A DNA stretch of 64,000 nt. It comes from Paenibacillus silvae (GTDB taxonomy: Bacteria; Bacillota; Bacilli; Paenibacillales; Paenibacillaceae). The position numbers were made by a program, and so were the translations under genes. The stretch spans positions 180,891 to 244,890 of the forward strand of contig NZ_BMFU01000008.1 in NCBI RefSeq assembly GCF_014639235.1, given 5' to 3'. Below, in pieces: positions 26,247 to 34,495 of this stretch. The notes under the pieces are model-generated. The model was not told the DNA's origin. It saw only the letters and a list, made by a program, of their open reading frames with translations, and searched no databases. The number at the start of each line of letters is the position of its first letter. Within the stretch, counting starts at the first letter, position 1.

Positions 26247-27209
26247 TTACTTAATGCGAATACGCGGATCGACCAACCCCAGAATAATATCAGACAGCAA
26301 CGATCCTAGAATTGTAGCAACCCCATATAACAATACAAGTGCTGTAACAACACTGAAATCCCGTAATGAGATGGAATTCAGGAACAACTGCCCCATACCC
26401 GGATAGCTGAATATACTTTCGATAAAGATGGTCCCGCCAATCAGTCCCGTGATCTCGTAACCGAAAAATGCAGCAATCGGCAGCAGGGAGTTTCGCAAAA
26501 TATGTCTGTTGTAGATTCGGGCTTCCGAAGCACCCTTTGCTCTTGCCGTAAGCACAAATTCCTTGTGTTTGATATCAATGATCTCACTGCGCAAATATTG
26601 TACCGTGGATACGGTAGAGATTAATGCCATCGATAGCGCCGGCAGAAGTAAATGGTGAATTTTGCTTATGACATAATCGAAAGTGCCTGGTGTGAGACCC
26701 GGTGCCACACTTCCTCCAGTCGGGAACCAGCCAAAACGGAAGCCGAAGATCCAGACCATAACCAGAGCGAATATAAACAGCGGTGCTGCAAAGCCCAGGT
26801 ACGTGTAACCTGTAATCAAACGGTCAGACCATGTGTCGTTGTAACGTCCGCTGATAATTCCGAGCGGGATCGCAATAAGATACGTAAGAATGAGTGTTGC
26901 CAAAGCAAGCCAGAACGTATTGGCAATCCGTTGACCAATGAGGTCGGTTACTGGCATTTTGAAACGGAAGGATTGTCCGAAGTCACCCATGGCCGCATGA
27001 CTGATCCAGTCCCAATACTGTACATACCAGGGGTTGTTTAGCCCCAGTCGTTCACGCTGTTCATCCAGCGCTTTCGGGTCAACGCTCGGGTCGAGCAGTC
27101 CCGTCAATGCGTCCCCTGGCATGGCTTTGGCCATCAGGAAGACAAGAATGCTAAGCAAAATTATTTGAGGAATCATAATAAATATTCGGCGTACTATAGT
27201 TTTCCACAT
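26247..27209 (-). CDS. oligopeptide ABC transporter permease, OppB type
   Basis: 320 residues, six hydrophobic segments. N-terminus MWKTIVRRIFIMIPQIILLSI is typical of OppB/DppB, and the EAA loop is FVLTARAKGASEARIYNRHILRNSLLP (about 220-245, in pieces). It forms the membrane channel with the OppC-type protein. Spacing to the ATPase gene upstream is 7 bp. The order ATPase-ATPase-OppB-OppC-OppA is one of the two common arrangements. Confidence 0.93.
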   Translation of the reverse strand: MWKTIVRRIFIMIPQIILLSILVFLMAKAMPGDALTGLLDPSVDPKALDEQRERLGLNNPWYVQYWDWISHAAMGDFGQSFRFKMPVTDLIGQRIANTFWLALATLILTYLIAIPLGIISGRYNDTWSDRLITGYTYLGFAAPLFIFALVMVWIFGFRFGWFPTGGSVAPGLTPGTFDYVISKIHHLLLPALSMALISTVSTVQYLRSEIIDIKHKEFVLTARAKGASEARIYNRHILRNSLLPIAAFFGYEITGLIGGTIFIESIFSYPGMGQLFLNSISLRDFSVVTALVLLYGVATILGSLLSDIILGLVDPRIRIK

Positions 27210-27216
27210 ATGGCCT

Positions 27217-28149
27217 TCAACCTTTCTGAGGTAGAGCTACCCGGTGAGTATCGGAAATGGATTGGAGCGAATAAGCAAGCCCTTCCTCATCGAAGAAATT
27301 GCGGTATGAGTTTTCATACTCGGATTTGATCTGTTGTCGGAAAGCATTCATTTCCTCACGTTTGGTCGGGTCCATATCCGGAATGGCTGCGATAAGACGT
27401 TTGGTGTAAATATGCTGGGGATTTTCAAAAATATCATCTGTTGTCCCTTGTTCCACATATCGACCTTTATACATAATTCCAATCTGGTTGCACATATGGC
27501 GTATAATGCCCAGATCGTGACTGATGAACAGATAAGTCAGATTGAGTTCCTTCTGGATCTCCTGCATGAAATTAAGCACCTGGGCCTGTACAGATACATC
27601 CAGAGCCGATACAGGCTCGTCAGCAATAATCAGTTTTGGCTTGAGTGCGATAGCACGAGCAATTCCAATCCGTTGACGCTGCCCTCCTGAGAACTCATGC
27701 GGGTATTTATGGATCGATTCAGGACTAAGCCCGACCTTTTCCAGTAGACTAGCAACCTGCCTCTTCTCCTCAGCTACCGTTAGACGCTCATAGTTACGGA
27801 GAGGCTCGGCAATGATGTCTAGAACTCTTTTCTTCGGGTTAAGCGAAGAATACGGATCCTGGAATATCATCTGCACATCCCGCTGAAGCTGCCGATCCTT
27901 GCGTCGTTCTCTGGTTAGATCCTTACCGTTAAATAAAATTTTCCCAGCCGTTACATGGTTCAGGCCAATCACAGCTCTGCCTGTTGTGGTTTTGCCTGAG
28001 CCTGATTCGCCTACAAGCCCGTAGGTCTGACCCTCTTCAATGGAAAAACTGACATCGTCAACGGCCTTGACGCTACCAATCTCCCGTTTAAGTAATCCTC
28101 CGCGAATCGGAAAGTGTATTTTGAGTCCTTCTACTTCGAGTAGTGCCAT
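27217..28149 (-). CDS. oligopeptide ABC transporter ATPase, OppF type
   Basis: 310 residues. Walker A GESGSGKTT (about 49-57), ABC signature SGGQRQR, Walker B LIIADEPVSALD and switch His in FISHD. It powers the permease pair from the cytoplasmic side. GGAGG lies 9 nt before the ATG, and the start is 4 bp from the preceding ATPase stop. The C-terminal tail after residue 265 lacks the usual oligopeptide-specific RCPxA cysteine motif. Confidence 0.93.
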   Translation of the reverse strand: MALLEVEGLKIHFPIRGGLLKREIGSVKAVDDVSFSIEEGQTYGLVGESGSGKTTTGRAVIGLNHVTAGKILFNGKDLTRERRKDRQLQRDVQMIFQDPYSSLNPKKRVLDIIAEPLRNYERLTVAEEKRQVASLLEKVGLSPESIHKYPHEFSGGQRQRIGIARAIALKPKLIIADEPVSALDVSVQAQVLNFMQEIQKELNLTYLFISHDLGIIRHMCNQIGIMYKGRYVEQGTTDDIFENPQHIYTKRLIAAIPDMDPTKREEMNAFRQQIKSEYENSYRNFFDEEGLAYSLQSISDTHRVALPQKG

Positions 28150-28153
28150 TATG

Positions 28154-29152
28154 TTATTCCTCCTCCGCTTGATCAGGGAAATGAAAATGCTGATAGCAGG
28201 TACACCTTACTAAGTGACCTGGTGCAATTTCATGCATTTTCGGGTTGTCTTCGTGAGCTGATTCGCTGATCCAAGGAATACGCGCCTTGAAGCGGCAGCC
28301 TTGTCGAGGAAGATTTTTGAGAGAAGGCACAATACCTTGAATGACATGCAGCCTGGATTTTTCTTCGTTAATTGTAGGAATAGAGTTCAGCAATGAGCGT
28401 GTATACGGATGCTTCGCGTTGGTCATAAGTGTTACGATATCCGCAATTTCAACGATCTCACCTGCATACATTACAGCAACCCGATCTGCCATCTCGGCTA
28501 CAACACCAAGATCATGGGTGATAAGTATAATGCCAGCATTAATCTCATTCTTGAGCTCGCGAATCAATTCAAGAATTTGCAGCTGAATCGTAACGTCAAG
28601 TGCTGTTGTCGGTTCATCAGCAATCAGCAGCTCCGGTTTATTCGCAATCGCAATCGCGATGACAATACGCTGTCTCATGCCACCAGATAATTCATGGGGA
28701 TACTGTTTGTATATTTGTTCGGGACGAGGAATCCCTACTTGGTTCAATAAGTGAATAACCTTATCTTTCTTTTCTTTCAAAGACAGCTTAGGTTGATGAA
28801 GCGTAAGAATCTCTTCAATCTGTTCACCTATGATCATGAGAGGATTTAATGCGGATAGAGGGTCCTGGAAAATCATTGCCATTTCTTTCCCCCGCAGTTT
28901 ATTCAACTGATTGGGAGGAAGATTAGCGATATCTTGTCCTTTGTAGAGAATTTGGCCTTCAATTTTAGCTTTGTTATGCAGCCCCATCAGCGAGAATGCA
29001 AAAGCACTTTTTCCCGAGCCTGATTCACCTACAATAGCCAGCACTTCATTTTTCTTAACTTTCAGGTTAACGTGGTCAACTGCTGCATAATAGTTATCTT
29101 CAATTCTGAATGATGTTGTAAGATCTCTGACTTCCAATAGCTCATTATTCAA
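28154..29152 (-). CDS. oligopeptide ABC transporter ATPase, OppD type
   Basis: 332 residues from a TTG at 29150-29152, preceded by AGGGTGA at about 6 nt; a GTG three codons up (29159-29161) is an alternative. The longer frame has an implausible Cys/Tyr-rich head. Walker A GESGSGKSAF, signature LSGGMRQR, Walker B LLIADEPTTALD. At the C-terminus the family normally shows GCxFxPRCPxAxxxC; here it reads GCRFKARIPWISES, so two of the cysteines that hold an iron-sulfur cluster in DppD-type ATPases are gone. It is the first gene of the operon. Confidence 0.9.
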   Translation of the reverse strand: MNNELLEVRDLTTSFRIEDNYYAAVDHVNLKVKKNEVLAIVGESGSGKSAFAFSLMGLHNKAKIEGQILYKGQDIANLPPNQLNKLRGKEMAMIFQDPLSALNPLMIIGEQIEEILTLHQPKLSLKEKKDKVIHLLNQVGIPRPEQIYKQYPHELSGGMRQRIVIAIAIANKPELLIADEPTTALDVTIQLQILELIRELKNEINAGIILITHDLGVVAEMADRVAVMYAGEIVEIADIVTLMTNAKHPYTRSLLNSIPTINEEKSRLHVIQGIVPSLKNLPRQGCRFKARIPWISESAHEDNPKMHEIAPGHLVRCTCYQHFHFPDQAEEE

Positions 29153-29326
29153 ATCAATCACCCTAACCCCGTAAATTCCGCAGACTGTATTCGTGAGTAA
29201 ATGAATGCATCTACTGTATATTTCCATGTTCTTCAATAAAATGAACAAAAGTGTATACAAAATACCTTATCGTAAACAGAATCAAGATCATAAGTTTCAA
29301 TTTAAACCATTGGTCAATTAATGTTG

Positions 29327-29395
29327 ATAATTCCTAGCGGAATTATAATTACAAATAATTACTGTAATCATACGTGTAATTTTAGTTAACGTCAA
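29327..29395 (-). promoter_or_regulatory. promoter and downstream inverted repeat of the oligopeptide operon
   Basis: TTGACG (29390-29395), 17 bp, TATGAT (29367-29372) on the minus strand. Just downstream of the expected start, ATAATTCC-N4-GGAATTAT (29327-29346) is a perfect 8-bp inverted repeat, either an operator or a 5' hairpin. The leader to the TTG start is about 210 nt. Confidence 0.65.
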
Positions 29396-29893
29396 TCATT
29401 ATTTTGTGTTTTTTGGAATAAATGTTTTCTTTACTACAGTTCTGGGTATTAGTTTTAACTAAAAGGTATCTATATCGGGGTTTAATAAGGCTTAATCGTT
29501 TATGTGGGACCATTTTTCGTTGAAAAGGGGCTAGGTATTACAAGATTTTCATGAGCCATATATAACATATCTATAACGTGAAATTGTAATTTTCATGATA
29601 TTTTCACATCAAAAAGAAAAACGATGTAAATTTCATGTCATATATAGGAGGATTTTGTCGATTAAGAGAAGAATATATTTAAGTAACCGAAAAGCGCTGA
29701 ATTATTGTGTCTATGCAACATTTGCAAGAAAAACGTAAAAATCTAGTTATTCTAGTATAGTTTTATTTATTTGTTGCTGTAAAGAGTTAATTGTCACTTT
29801 TGAACATTTATTTTACAAAAGAAAGAAAAAAGTCCTACGATAAGCAGGACTTTTATAATAATTATTCATATTAATGAATATATAATATATCTA
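29396..29893. other. AT-rich gene-free stretch
   Basis: About 500 bp between the oligopeptide operon promoter and the M15 gene, strongly AT-rich. Apart from the M15 terminator at its right end I see no gene; a GGAGG at about 29648 precedes a TTG by only 3 nt and opens a 27-codon frame, which I do not support. Confidence 0.4.
29827..29855 (-). terminator. terminator of the M15 peptidase gene
   Basis: AAAAGTCCT/AGGACTTTT stem, T-rich on both strands, 39 bp after the M15 stop. Confidence 0.85.
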
Positions 29894-30487
29894 TTATGGT
29901 TCAGCTGGAGGCCTTTTGCCGCGCTTCAAATCACGAATGCTTAAACCAAAGTCCATCTGCAAATGAGGATAGTCCGGGAAGTCTGTCCAGTCCCCTCCCC
30001 ACGTAAAACCCATATCTTTGGCCAAATCTACAACCTCCATCCAGTCTGCCTTGCCATTGCTGTTATCATCACGCTCCATGTCCCACACGATGTCTCCTTC
30101 GGGAGTTCTCAAGGCAAAATCGATGGCAAGTCCATAGTTATGATATGACTCCCCTCCTCTTGCATTGGTAACGATATTTCCTGATGCTGATCGTCCCTGA
30201 GCAAAAAGTGCATCCTGTTCAGCCACACTTCTGTATCCATGGGTAATTACAATATTTATGCCACGTCTGGCAGCCATACGAACCAGTACACCCTCATTCC
30301 CCGCCACCACTGGATGTAATCCCGTAATAGGTATTGGTTCGGGTATCGTCTGATCCGGCCATAACTCACCAAATTCCCCTTTTTGCTGTAACCATACAAA
30401 TACAATAGATATAAACAACGTTGCGATGATCCAGTTTCTCAAACTTTTCCTTCTTCGTATTCTTTCCTTACGCTGTATTGAATTCAT
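29894..30487 (-). CDS. membrane-anchored M15 peptidase (VanY/CwlK-like)
   Basis: 197 residues. A basic N-terminus (RKERIRRRKSLR) is followed by one membrane segment (about 19-34) and an M15 domain (about 60-185). Zinc and catalytic motifs are visible: SYHNYGLAID (SxHxxGxAxD), and the last His in DYPHLQM; HGYRS is the substrate-side Arg motif. Members cut D-Ala-D-Ala or L-Ala-D-Glu bonds in peptidoglycan, and the precise bond cannot be told from sequence. Start ATG at 30485-30487 with GGGAG at about 5 nt; the longer frame lacks a ribosome site. Confidence 0.9.
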   Translation of the reverse strand: MNSIQRKERIRRRKSLRNWIIATLFISIVFVWLQQKGEFGELWPDQTIPEPIPITGLHPVVAGNEGVLVRMAARRGINIVITHGYRSVAEQDALFAQGRSASGNIVTNARGGESYHNYGLAIDFALRTPEGDIVWDMERDDNSNGKADWMEVVDLAKDMGFTWGGDWTDFPDYPHLQMDFGLSIRDLKRGKRPPAEP

Positions 30488-30690
30488 ATACTCTCCCGAT
30501 GTTATTCTGACTATATCTCCAGTCAAAGGCTATATAATGAGGGTCTTTTTTTCTCATCCATACAGGTTAAACTCTATTATAATTCATCTCGCCTTTGAAA
30601 GCTTCTTTTGCAAAAATACATGATTATACGTTTTCATTTTCTCCATTTTTCATAGGTGTTCTCTCTCCTGTATATGTTTATGCACACAAC

Positions 30691-30723
30691 AAAAAGAGCA
30701 GCCGGCTATAAGCCGACTGCTCT
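30691..30723 (-). terminator. terminator of the rpsF-ssb-rpsR operon
   Basis: AGAGCAG/CTGCTCT with inner CGGCT/AGCCG, then five T residues on the minus strand, just after rpsR. Confidence 0.9.
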
Positions 30724-30743
30724 GTATGCAAACTGAGTAGAGA

Positions 30744-31013
30744 CTACTCAGTTGTGTATGGCAGCAATGCGATTTGACGGGAGCGTTTGATTGCAATCGT
30801 CAGCATGCGTTGATATTTAGCGCTAGTACCTGTTACACGGCGTGGCAAAATTTTTCCACGTTCGCTGATAAATTTACGAAGCAAGTCCGTATCTTTATAG
30901 TCGATGTGAGTGATTTTGTTCGCTGTGAAGAAGCACACTTTACGACGTTTGTTACGACCACCACGACGTGCCGGTCTTTTATCGTCTCCGCCTTCTCTTT
31001 GCTTGAAGCCCAT
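30744..31013 (-). CDS. rpsR: 30S ribosomal protein S18
   Basis: 89 residues with a basic N-terminal tail (about 1-25), the VCFFTANKITHIDYKD core and the conserved GKILPRRVTGTSAKYQR block. S18 pairs with S6 on the platform of the small subunit. It is the third gene of the rpsF-ssb-rpsR operon, the standard order. One cysteine (VCFF) remains of the zinc-type set, indicating a zinc-free version. Confidence 0.98.
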   Translation of the reverse strand: MGFKQREGGDDKRPARRGGRNKRRKVCFFTANKITHIDYKDTDLLRKFISERGKILPRRVTGTSAKYQRMLTIAIKRSRQIALLPYTTE

Positions 31014-31070
31014 GCTTTTCAGTCCTTTCCTATCATGTAACCCATATCTCTTGATGAGTATCGGCTCACG

Positions 31071-31556
31071 TTAAAATGGCAAATCATCATCCGATATATC
31101 AATCGGTTTTCCGTCATCGGAAAAAGGATCCTGATTGTTGCTACGCGCAGCATTATTGTTGCTGGCACGTCCGCCGCCGCCTCCATAAGAAGGCTCTTCA
31201 CGCATAGGTTGTCCCCCGCCGCCACCGCCTTCACGGTTAGCTGACTCCAAGAAACGAACATTATCGGCAATGACTTCGGTTACGTATACACGTTTACCTT
31301 CGTTATTTTCGTAGTTCCGTACTTGAATGCGTCCTTCGACTGCAGCCAGACGACCTTTACGCAAATAGTTTGCACAGGTCTCAGCAAGCTGTCTCCAGGT
31401 TACGACCGGAATAAAATCTGCTTCCCGCTCTCCCCCTTGACTTGTAAACGGTCTGTCTACGGCCAAAGTAAATTGTGTCACGGCTACTCCTGCTGGAGTA
31501 TAACGCAACTCAGGGTCCCGGGTTAACCGGCCGATCAGAATGACACGGTTCAACAA
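31071..31556 (-). CDS. ssb: single-stranded DNA-binding protein SSB
   Basis: 161 residues. OB fold over residues 1-105 (MLNRVILIGRLTRDPELRYTP is the family start), then a Gly/Asn-rich disordered linker (about 112-145) and the acidic tip DDDLPF that recruits repair and replication partners. It coats single-stranded DNA at forks. It lies between rpsF and rpsR, as usual for the main housekeeping copy. Confidence 0.98.
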   Translation of the reverse strand: MLNRVILIGRLTRDPELRYTPAGVAVTQFTLAVDRPFTSQGGEREADFIPVVTWRQLAETCANYLRKGRLAAVEGRIQVRNYENNEGKRVYVTEVIADNVRFLESANREGGGGGGQPMREEPSYGGGGGRASNNNAARSNNQDPFSDDGKPIDISDDDLPF

Positions 31557-31607
31557 TGTAATCCCCTCCTTCTGAGCGTATTGGTGCGATAATCACGAGT
31601 TACTGTC

Positions 31608-31901
31608 TTAAGCAGACTTAACGTCGTTAGTAATGAGATAACGAATTACTTCGTCGGAAATTTTCATGAGACGCTCAAGCTCAGTAACTACTGCTGGTTC
31701 AGCAGTGAAGTGTACCAGAACATAAACACCATCACGGAATTTCTTGATCTCATACGCAAGACGGCGTTTACCCATAACGTCGTGAGCAGTAACCTCACCA
31801 CCGCCGTTGGAGATGATGCCTTGGAATTTATCGACTGTAGCTTGAACAACTTCTTGCTCAACGTCAGGACGAATAATGTACATCACTTCATATTTGCGCA
31901 T
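31608..31901 (-). CDS. rpsF: 30S ribosomal protein S6
   Basis: 97 residues starting MRKYEVMYIIRPDVEQE, with the conserved GKRRLAYEIKKFRDG block. S6 binds S18 and 16S rRNA. Start ATG at 31899-31901 lies 8 nt after GGAGG; the frame continues 20 codons upstream through the leader but has no start signal there. The leader between the promoter and the gene can form CTCAA-N6-TTGAG (31924-31939), in the place where S6:S18 autoregulatory leaders occur in Firmicutes; whether the CCG-type recognition loop is present is unclear. Confidence 0.97.
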   Translation of the reverse strand: MRKYEVMYIIRPDVEQEVVQATVDKFQGIISNGGGEVTAHDVMGKRRLAYEIKKFRDGVYVLVHFTAEPAVVTELERLMKISDEVIRYLITNDVKSA

Positions 31902-31977
31902 AATTTTCACCTCCTTATGGACTCTGGCCCTCAATCCAGGTTGAGAGCAAGGAACGAGCACAAACTCGAACTATATT

Positions 31978-32006
31978 AATATAACAAATCCACAGACGAA
32001 ATGCAA
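31978..32006 (-). promoter_or_regulatory. rpsF operon promoter
   Basis: TTGCAT (32001-32006), 17 bp, TATATT (31978-31983) on the minus strand. Confidence 0.75.
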
Positions 32007-32115
32007 GCAAACGTTCCCTGTACAGACTGGTACATAATCACCAACATGATCAAGCCATGACTTGAACACACTATAGAAGCAACACTGATCTCATTTTGTG
32101 AGGAGGCTGCTTGAT

Positions 32116-32310
32116 ATGGGTGAACGAACCGAATTTGAACCGGGAGATAAAGCACCGAACGATGGAGAGTACACGGAAGTCGGAGAGAAAAGTTTTCATA
32201 CGGAAATTAACAATCCCAAGCGAGTTACGTTGAAGAAAGGCGAAGCTTTTCCGGAAACCAGCAACCATAACCGTAAGTGGAAAAAGCTGACCAAGGCTCG
32301 GGTGCACTAA
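32116..32310 (+). CDS. YjzC-like small protein
   Basis: 64 residues beginning MGERTEFEPGDKAPNDG, matching the YjzC family (xxxFxPGDKAPNxGxYxEVG). It is hydrophilic, with no membrane part and no known function; homologues are small proteins of spore formers. ATG at 32116 has GGAGG at 9 nt. It is one of only two clear plus-strand genes left of the origin block, apart from gnt and dnaA, and so runs against the leftward fork. Divergent from rpsF. Confidence 0.85.
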   Translation: MGERTEFEPGDKAPNDGEYTEVGEKSFHTEINNPKRVTLKKGEAFPETSNHNRKWKKLTKARVH

Positions 32311-32582
32311 AATATTTTAAGTTCATGTATATAAAAAACCAATATGCACATAATACAATCAGGCGGTACACAAGAGAGGTGTGGTTCCGTTGGACAACGA
32401 AGCCGATTTTTCGCTGTTGGAGATGCATCACGTAATATAAGAAGCATATGGGTGTGTAAGACTCGTCTGAAGCACGCGTATTGCAGCAAGCAGTACAGCC
32501 AGCGTTTCTGTCGTTACGACCGATTGTGATCTGACTAAACATGTACCGCCGGATAGAGAGCCCTTCGGGGCTCTTTGTTTTT
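32311..32582 (+). other. unassigned probable transcript ending in a strong terminator
   Basis: After the YjzC-like gene, about 240 bp without a credible coding region end in a textbook terminator, AGAGCCC-TTCG-GGGCTCT (32557-32574) and TTGTTTTT. AGAGGTG (32375-32381) followed by TTG (32390) opens a 16-codon frame only. The stretch is less AT-rich than typical spacers and has several short stems, so it may be a 3' UTR or a small RNA. Confidence 0.4.
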
Positions 32583-32600
32583 CTTCCATAAAAAAGATAC

Positions 32601-32626
32601 AAAAAAGACTTTCCTATTGGAAAGCC
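32601..32626 (-). terminator. terminator of the tRNA-Ser gene
   Basis: CTTTCC-N4-GGAAAG stem and a T run on the minus strand, ~80 bp after the tRNA. Confidence 0.8.
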
Positions 32627-32703
32627 CTTTGCATTTTTCTATTTAAATCTCCATTTCGTGGAGTTTACGTACTACAATCGTTTCGATTAACAAAAACGTG
32701 AAG

Positions 32704-32794
32704 TGGCGGAAAGGGTGGGATTCGAACCCACGCACGCTGTGACACGCCTAGCTGATTTCGAGTCAGCCCCCTTGGGCCTCTTGGGTACCTTTCC
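32704..32794 (-). tRNA. tRNA-Ser (anticodon CGA)
   Basis: 91 nt read on the minus strand. Acceptor GGAAAGG pairs with CCTTTCC, then G discriminator and an encoded CCA. The anticodon stem GCTGA/TCAGC holds the loop CTCGAAA (anticodon CGA, reads UCG). There is a long class II variable arm, and the T arm is GTGGG-TTCGAAT-CCCAC. Confidence 0.96.
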
Positions 32795-32950
32795 GCAGCA
32801 AAATTGATTATATCATGCTTGCAAGAGGAAAGCAATACCTACGCCACACCTGCATGTAAACGTTATTTTCGAGTCTACAAGTTCCACTTATTACGTGTGC
32901 AGATATCGCAAATTGGAACTTAGAAAGATGATTCGCTTGTGTACCAGACC

Positions 32951-33160
32951 TCAGGATTCCGCGTTTTCTTCTGCGGCACGCAACACCTTTTTCATATTTT
33001 TCTCGAACTTGGCTCTGGGAATCAGCACACTGTGCTTGCAGCCCACACATTTGATCCGTATATCCATGCCCATGCGGATGATCTCCATCTCATTGCTGCC
33101 ACAGGGGTGCTGCTTTTTCATCTGTACAATATCTCCAAGCTGAAAACTTTTACGCTCCAC
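32951..33160 (-). CDS. DUF951 family zinc-finger-like protein
   Basis: 69 residues: MERKSFQLGDIVQMKKQHPCG..., with the family block MGMDIRIKCVGCKHSVLIPR. Three cysteines (HPCG, KCVGC) could hold a metal. The function of the family is unknown. The start is GTG at 33158-33160: GAGGGAG lies 9 nt before, and homologues begin ME. This makes it overlap mscS by 11 bp, so they are probably coupled. Confidence 0.85.
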   Translation of the reverse strand: MERKSFQLGDIVQMKKQHPCGSNEMEIIRMGMDIRIKCVGCKHSVLIPRAKFEKNMKKVLRAAEENAES

Positions 33161-34094
33161 CTGCACCATCTCCCTCATCTTTATCGAGCGTTGCTGCCTG
33201 CTCCAATGCTGCCTGCTTGCTTCTTTCATGATACTCCAAAATTTTCTTCACATCACCCTGAATCTGACGTTCCACCGAAGCTCTCGAATTAGGCATGCAT
33301 TCAGATACAATACGGATAACATATTCCGACGTTGACATGGACTGTATACCTAACACATCAGGAACCTTCACGATATTCAGATTACGCTCCTCGATGCCAG
33401 CCAGTGACTGCTTCACCAAGTGAACAGACTCATCCAGCGTCAGATCAGCCTTCATCGGGATATCCACCACCGCCAAGGAGTTGGACATAGAATAATTGGT
33501 CACACTCGCAATCGTACCGTTCGGAATAATGTGAACTTCCCCCTGCCAGCTTACAAGTTTGGTTGTTCTTAGTCCAATAACCTCAACCGTACCCTTATAC
33601 GATCCCGTCTGGATGACGTCTCCTACTGCAAATTGATCTTCTAATATAATGAAAAATCCGGTGATAACGTCCTTCACTAGACCCTGAGCACCGAAACCAA
33701 TGGCAAGCCCAAGCACACCTGCACTGGCCAACAGCGGGCCAACCTGGACATCAATCTCCGATAACAGTAACAGAATCATAATGAAATTACATGTTATGGA
33801 GGTCGCATTTTTTAACAGCTCTCCAATAGTTACGAACCTGCGGGGATTCACACGAATTTTGCCTTCCTGTTTACGAGCCATGGAACGATCAATAATCCGG
33901 TATACCACTTTAATCACGATACGCGTAATAATAAAAATAATCAGGATACGGATCGAGCTGAACATGATGTTAAGCCACATATCCGCATCCGAAATTTTGT
34001 CCCACACTTTATCCGTCCAGCGAATGGCGTTATTTACAACTTGATTGGTAGAATTCTCTTCAGGGCTCGCAGCTAAGTAAATAGGTAAGCTCAT
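33150..34094 (-). CDS. small-conductance mechanosensitive channel, MscS/YkuT type
   Basis: 314 residues. Three hydrophobic segments (about 45-65, 95-115, 120-145) lead into the pore-lining helix with LASAGVLGLAIGFGAQGLVKD (in pieces) and the beta domain GDVIQTGSYKGTVEVIGLRTTKL. MscS channels open under membrane tension on osmotic downshift. The C-terminal tail (from about 280) is Lys/Asp-rich and overlaps the DUF951 start. Co-directional with DUF3343 upstream (12 bp). Confidence 0.93.
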   Translation of the reverse strand: MSLPIYLAASPEENSTNQVVNNAIRWTDKVWDKISDADMWLNIMFSSIRILIIFIITRIVIKVVYRIIDRSMARKQEGKIRVNPRRFVTIGELLKNATSITCNFIMILLLLSEIDVQVGPLLASAGVLGLAIGFGAQGLVKDVITGFFIILEDQFAVGDVIQTGSYKGTVEVIGLRTTKLVSWQGEVHIIPNGTIASVTNYSMSNSLAVVDIPMKADLTLDESVHLVKQSLAGIEERNLNIVKVPDVLGIQSMSTSEYVIRIVSECMPNSRASVERQIQGDVKKILEYHERSKQAALEQAATLDKDEGDGAGGA

Positions 34095-34106
34095 CTGATC
34101 CCTCCT

Positions 34107-34370
34107 CTACATCGGTATGTTATCATAGCTGTCTTCCGTCTTGAAATAGAGACCGCGAATCTCCACAAACTCGTCCCGAATAATCTTCTGTACCCGTGAC
34201 AGGTCCTCTTTGGGAAATTGAATACACAGAGCGCAACCTGCGGTAATCTCTTTAGGGGTCGGAAACAAGTCAATCTCAATCTCGGCAAACTCCAGCAGCA
34301 TCTCTGCACGCAGCGCCTGCTGTGTCGAGTCAAAAGCAATCAGCATCCAATCATCGATCCATTCGTCCAT
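34107..34370 (-). CDS. DUF3343 (putative Se/S carrier-like) protein
   Basis: 87 residues: residues 1-20 contain MLIAFDSTQQALRAEMLL, typical of the DUF3343 ferredoxin-like fold; a CALCIQF segment carries the two cysteines (about 46-49). The family is tied to sulfur or selenium handling, often next to cysteine-desulfurase-like enzymes. Such an enzyme lies 1.3 kb upstream here (35722-36876). GGAG lies 6 nt before the ATG. Followed at 12 bp by mscS. Confidence 0.85.
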   Translation of the reverse strand: MDEWIDDWMLIAFDSTQQALRAEMLLEFAEIEIDLFPTPKEITAGCALCIQFPKEDLSRVQKIIRDEFVEIRGLYFKTEDSYDNIPM

Positions 34371-34433
34371 GTTCTGCTCCTTTCAAGCTGCGGGCAGTTC
34401 TCGGCCCAAAAGCAAAAAGCTTGTCCTTGCGAA

Positions 34434-34462
34434 GTATAAAACACTCTACCTTTCCATATACT
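34434..34462 (+). promoter_or_regulatory. possible sporulation promoter of yyaC
   Basis: GTATA (34434-34438), about 16 bp, CATATACT (34455-34462), close to the sigma-E -10 pattern CATAnnnT, and a -35 allowed by sporulation sigma factors. No sigma-A promoter is evident. Confidence 0.4.
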
Positions 34463-34495
34463 GTTACTACTATTCCAAGGGAAAGGATAGATCCT

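Noticed and set aside
32344..32529. 61-codon plus-strand frame in the unassigned transcript
   Set aside because: No ribosome site at its ATG and composition unlike a protein; other frames are equally open only briefly.
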